Positions 61,258 through 64,000 of a DNA stretch of 64,000 bases are shown piece after piece. Position numbers and translations under genes: made by a program. How positions within the stretch are numbered: position 1 is the first letter of the stretch; each line of letters opens with the position of its first letter. Origin of the DNA: an uncultured Selenomonas sp. (GTDB taxonomy: Bacteria; Bacillota; Negativicutes; Selenomonadales; Selenomonadaceae); assembly GCA_947167105.1 (NCBI GenBank), contig CAMVGU010000008.1, forward strand, positions 1-64,000, read 5' to 3'. The notes below the pieces were generated by a model. It saw nothing but the letters and a program-made list of their open reading frames with translations, was not told the origin of the DNA and searched no databases.

Positions 61258-62076
61258 TTAACGAATGCAACTCTTATCCAAAGCCTGCCGCATCTCCCCT
61301 ATCAGGTCGAGAGCCTCCCCCATTTTACCCTCCAACATACGCTGCATAACCGCGCTGCCCACAATCACCCCATCTGCCTGGGCTGCCGCCTGTACAGCCG
61401 CCTCCGACGTGCCGATGCCAAAACCTATGGCAAGGGGCACCTGGGTAAACTTGCGCGCCTCGGCGCAGACCTTGCCGATAGCGCTGTAGTCGATTTCCTT
61501 GACGCCGGTGACGCCGTAGTTCGACACGCAGTAGATAAAGCCCGTGGCCTCCCTGCAGGTCCTGGCCATGCGTTCCCCCGTAGTGCCGGGGGTGATGAAT
61601 TCCATCAGGTGAAAGCCCTGCCGCTGGGTCACCTCCCGCATTCCTGCGGACTCCTCATGGGGCACATCCGGCACAATCACCCCGTCCAGACCGGCGGCCT
61701 TTCCCTCCTGCACGAATTTTTCAAAACCGTAGTGATGCATCTGGTTGATATAGCCCATGGCCACCAGGGGCACCTCAGAAAACTTGCGGATTTCCCTGGC
61801 TATCCCCAGAGCCTTGGGCAGTGTCATGCCCCCCTGCAAGGCCCGCACGGAAGCGGCCTGAATCACCGGCCCATCCGCCATAGGGTCGGAAAAGGGCAGC
61901 CCCAGCTCAATAATATCCGCCCCTGCCGCCTCCGCCGCCCGCACAGCTTCCACAGTGGCCTGGGGGCCGTCTGCGGACTTTCCTGCAGGCGAAATGCCTG
62001 CGGTGATGTAGATAATCAGGGCCTTTCTGCCCTGCCGCTTCAGTTCTGCAAATTTATTTTCCAGTCTCGTGCCCAT
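61258..62076 (-). CDS. trpA: Tryptophan synthase alpha subunit
   Basis: The 272-residue subunit cleaves indole-3-glycerol phosphate. It has ALIIYITAGIS, ADIIELGLPFSDPMADGPVIQ with the catalytic Glu and Asp, GYINQMHHYG, GVIVPDVPHEES, FIYCVSNYGVTGVK and VPLAIGFGIGT. Start ATG 62076 lies one base after the trpB stop. The FITPGTTGERM segment is normal. Confidence 0.96.
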   Translation of the reverse strand: MGTRLENKFAELKRQGRKALIIYITAGISPAGKSADGPQATVEAVRAAEAAGADIIELGLPFSDPMADGPVIQAASVRALQGGMTLPKALGIAREIRKFSEVPLVAMGYINQMHHYGFEKFVQEGKAAGLDGVIVPDVPHEESAGMREVTQRQGFHLMEFITPGTTGERMARTCREATGFIYCVSNYGVTGVKEIDYSAIGKVCAEARKFTQVPLAIGFGIGTSEAAVQAAAQADGVIVGSAVMQRMLEGKMGEALDLIGEMRQALDKSCIR

Positions 62077-62077
62077 C

Positions 62078-63268
62078 TTATGCGCCCTCCTGCTCACCCA
62101 ACACCTTTGCCACCATCTGCACATCCTTGTCCCCCCGCCCCGAGAGGGTCACTACCACGGTTTCCTCCGGGCTGGTTTCCGGCATCAGCTTTTCTAAGTA
62201 AGCCAGGGCATGGGAACTTTCCATGGCGGGGATAATGCCCTCAATGCGGGACAGGCGCTGGAAGGCCGCCAGGGCTTCCTCATCTGTCACCGACACATAC
62301 TCCGCAATGCCAGCATCCTTGTAGAAGGAATGCTCCGGCCCCACACCTGGATAATCCAGTCCCGCCGAAATGCTGTAGGCCTCCACCACCTGCCCGTCCT
62401 CATTTTGCAGCAGGTAGCTGTAGGCCCCGTGCAGGATGCCAGGCTCCCCGGCACCGGACAGGGTCTTGGCATTATCCCCTGCCCCCTCGCCGCGGCCCCC
62501 TGCCTCCACGCCGATTTTCTTAACGGCGGGCTCCTCCCGGAAATCGTAGAAACTGCCGATGGCATTGCTGCCGCCGCCGACGCAGGCCACCAGATAATCA
62601 GGCAGGCCCCCGATTTTCTCCAGGGACTGGGCGCGGATTTCCTCGCCGATGGCCTTCTGGAAATCCCGCACCATGGCAGGATAGGGGTGGGGCCCCACCG
62701 CCGAGCCGATGATGTAATGGGTGTCCCTTATATTCGTGGCCCAGTAGCGGATGGCCTCGCTGGTGGCGTCCTTCAGTGTGCCGGTGCCGGAGGACACTGG
62801 GATCACCTTCGCCCCCAGAAGCTGCATGCGGAAAACATTCAGCTTTTGCCGCTCCGCATCCACCGCCCCCATAAAGACATGGCACTCCATGCCGAAAAGC
62901 GCCGCCACCGTAGCCGTAGCCACGCCGTGCTGGCCTGCCCCCGTCTCCGCCACCACCCGCTTCTTGCCCATGCGCTGGGCCAAAAGCGCCTGCCCCAGAG
63001 CATTATTGATTTTATGGGCCCCCGTGTGCAGCAAATCTTCCCGCTTCAGAAAAATGCGAGCCCTGCCATAGTGACGGGTCAGCCCCTCCGCATAGTAAAG
63101 ATTGGTAGGACGCCCCGCGTACTCCCGGAGATAGCTGCTAAATTCCTCCTTAAATTCCGGGTCGTCCTTATACTTCAAATAAGCCCCTTCCAGTTCATTC
63201 AACGCCGGCATAACGATTTCCGGCACATACTGCCCGCCAAACCTGCCGAATCTGCCCTTTTTATTCAT
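62078..63268 (-). CDS. trpB: Tryptophan synthase beta subunit
   Basis: The 396-residue pyridoxal-phosphate enzyme joins indole with serine. It shows [38 protein letters not shown] with the cofactor Lys86, [30 protein letters not shown], and a C-terminal SGRGDKD. ATG 63268 is chosen over the ATG six bases upstream because the AGGAG spacing fits better. The C-terminus is coupled with trpA. Confidence 0.97.
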   Translation of the reverse strand: MNKKGRFGRFGGQYVPEIVMPALNELEGAYLKYKDDPEFKEEFSSYLREYAGRPTNLYYAEGLTRHYGRARIFLKREDLLHTGAHKINNALGQALLAQRMGKKRVVAETGAGQHGVATATVAALFGMECHVFMGAVDAERQKLNVFRMQLLGAKVIPVSSGTGTLKDATSEAIRYWATNIRDTHYIIGSAVGPHPYPAMVRDFQKAIGEEIRAQSLEKIGGLPDYLVACVGGGSNAIGSFYDFREEPAVKKIGVEAGGRGEGAGDNAKTLSGAGEPGILHGAYSYLLQNEDGQVVEAYSISAGLDYPGVGPEHSFYKDAGIAEYVSVTDEEALAAFQRLSRIEGIIPAMESSHALAYLEKLMPETSPEETVVVTLSGRGDKDVQMVAKVLGEQEGA

Positions 63269-63347
63269 AATCATGCTCCTTTTCCATACAGGCAAAAGAA
63301 AAATCGTTGCCAATAAGCTATAGTAAACTTCATCATTATTGCAAGCA

Positions 63348-63396
63348 GCCCCCCACCACCGCCTGCGGCGGTCCCCCGCCCCCATAGGGGGCGAAC
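63348..63396. repeat. G+C-rich palindromic repeat (GC family)
   Basis: CCCCCCACCACCGCCTGCGG, then GTCCCCCGCCCCCATAGGGG and GCGAAC, in the trpC-trpB gap. Confidence 0.75.
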
Positions 63397-63454
63397 ATAT
63401 GGTATAAGCACTGATTGTGTCGTTTACTATAGAATTAAGCTCCCCCAAACTCCG

Positions 63455-63600
63455 CGCCCCAATAGGCTGGAATAAAGATCCCCCAAACTCCGCGCCCAAG
63501 GATGGGCGCCGCCGCCCTCGTTCTCCAAGGAAGGGAACAAGGGCGGCGGTTTTCTTTGGTTACTTTCTTTGTCCACACAAAGAAAGTAACACCACGAGCC
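63455..63600. repeat. TGGTTAC-family repeat between trpC and trpB
   Basis: A short duplicated lead (CCCCCAAACTCCGCGCCC twice), the CGCCGCCGCCCTCGTTCTCC arm, AAGGGCGGCGGTTTTC and TGGTTACTTTCTTTGTCC with its inverted partner. Uninterrupted reference copy. Confidence 0.78.
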
Positions 63601-64000
63601 TCACGCCGTAGCCTCCGCCTCACCGAGAATCCCCGCGAGGCTGCGTGTCTGCCGCGCCACATCCGCAGCCCTGACCAGCCCCTCTCCCACCAATATCCCT
63701 CGGCACCCTGCCTCCTGCAAACACCGTGCCTCAGCCTCCGTAAAAACCCCGCTCTCACTGATAAAACTGCGCCCCGCAAGCTCTCCCCCCGCCAGGGGCA
63801 GCAGCTCCAAAGTCTGGCGTATATCCGTCTGGAAAGTCACCAGATTGCGGTTATTGACGCCGATAAACTCTGCCTGGGTCGCCAAAGCCGCCTCCAAATC
63901 CTGCCCGTCATGCACCTCCACCAGAGCATCCATCCCCAGGCTCCAGGCCGTGCAGAGGTATTCCTTGAGCTGGGCGGGACTCAGGATGCGAGCAATCAGC
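63601..64000 (-). CDS. trpC: Indole-3-glycerol-phosphate synthase, C-terminal part (5' end off the window)
   Basis: About 132 residues from LIARILSPAQLKEYLCTAW to the stop. It contains MDALVEVHDGQDLEAAL with the catalytic-region Glu, FIGVNNRNLVTFQTDI, FISESGVFTEAEAR and GCRGILVGEGLVRA, the C-terminal half of the TIM barrel that makes indole-3-glycerol phosphate. It precedes trpB by 332 bases filled with repeats. No trpF lies between them. Confidence 0.95.
   Translation of the reverse strand, partial: LIARILSPAQLKEYLCTAWSLGMDALVEVHDGQDLEAALATQAEFIGVNNRNLVTFQTDIRQTLELLPLAGGELAGRSFISESGVFTEAEARCLQEAGCRGILVGEGLVRAADVARQTRSLAGILGEAEATA

Overview
The window looks like the chromosome of a diderm Firmicute of the class Negativicutes, most likely a Selenomonas or Mitsuokella-like member of the Selenomonadaceae. 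The evidence is three outer-membrane porins with an N-terminal SLH domain (the OmpM type, 39187-42793 and 58000-59361), lipid A or envelope sugar-transfer genes in an otherwise Firmicute-like gene set, and G+C-rich coding sequence. This is inference from gene content. No rRNA is present.

Layout. 1-1500: A+T-richer accessory DNA with an HNH nuclease and two related small secreted proteins. 1700-3420: a scrap zone holding a duplicated 3' end of hypE, a piece of a large serine recombinase, and an Rpn-family nuclease gene broken by a miniature element and a frameshift. 3433-12152: one leftward [NiFe] hydrogenase locus with structural genes, a split HypB-like metal protein, hypA, hypB, a maturation protease and hypCDE; hypF is not here. 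12508-18156: orphan sorbitol-PTS IIA, a retropepsin-like protein, pepT, a lactonase-like hydrolase, a HigBA-type pair, a LacI regulator and a small hydrophobic peptide gene. 18352-25552: a BMP-type sensor/hybrid kinase/HD-GYP regulator operon, tRNA-Gln, a cupin and a second HD-GYP protein. 25712-38749: tRNA-Ala, mannose-family PTS IIBCD, an alanine-type symporter, yhdT-panF, a DUF4127 protein, amt-glnB, a DUF1016 nuclease and a membrane protein. 39187-53489: two SLH porins, csaB, DUF5693 and DUF2993 envelope genes, prfB, secA, hpf, a cold-shock gene and a response regulator. 54106-59361: an ArnT-like transferase, a GT2 and a YdjC-type deacetylase, then the third porin. 59590-64000: an ORF-less group II intron remnant and a trp operon in the order C-B-A-D.

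The most unusual content lies between the genes. Three families of 155-161 bp miniature elements (A, B and C) have different terminal repeats but share the same central hairpin module. Family A has TA target duplications and family B has 3-bp duplications. They have interrupted a gene, supplied stop codons and inserted into other repeats. At least three further repeat families fill the gaps. Three unannotated short hydrophobic peptide genes (18055, 40896, 53758) each face a convergent promoter and terminator, the layout of type I toxin-antitoxin loci.

Functionally, the hydrogenase genes point to anaerobic hydrogen metabolism. The porins, csaB, secA, DUF5693, DUF2993 and lipid-modification genes form an envelope theme. 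Nitrogen uptake (amt-glnB), pantothenate, alanine and mannose-type sugar uptake, and tryptophan synthesis make up the metabolic part. All calls come from reading the sequence and recalled family knowledge; no database search was run.
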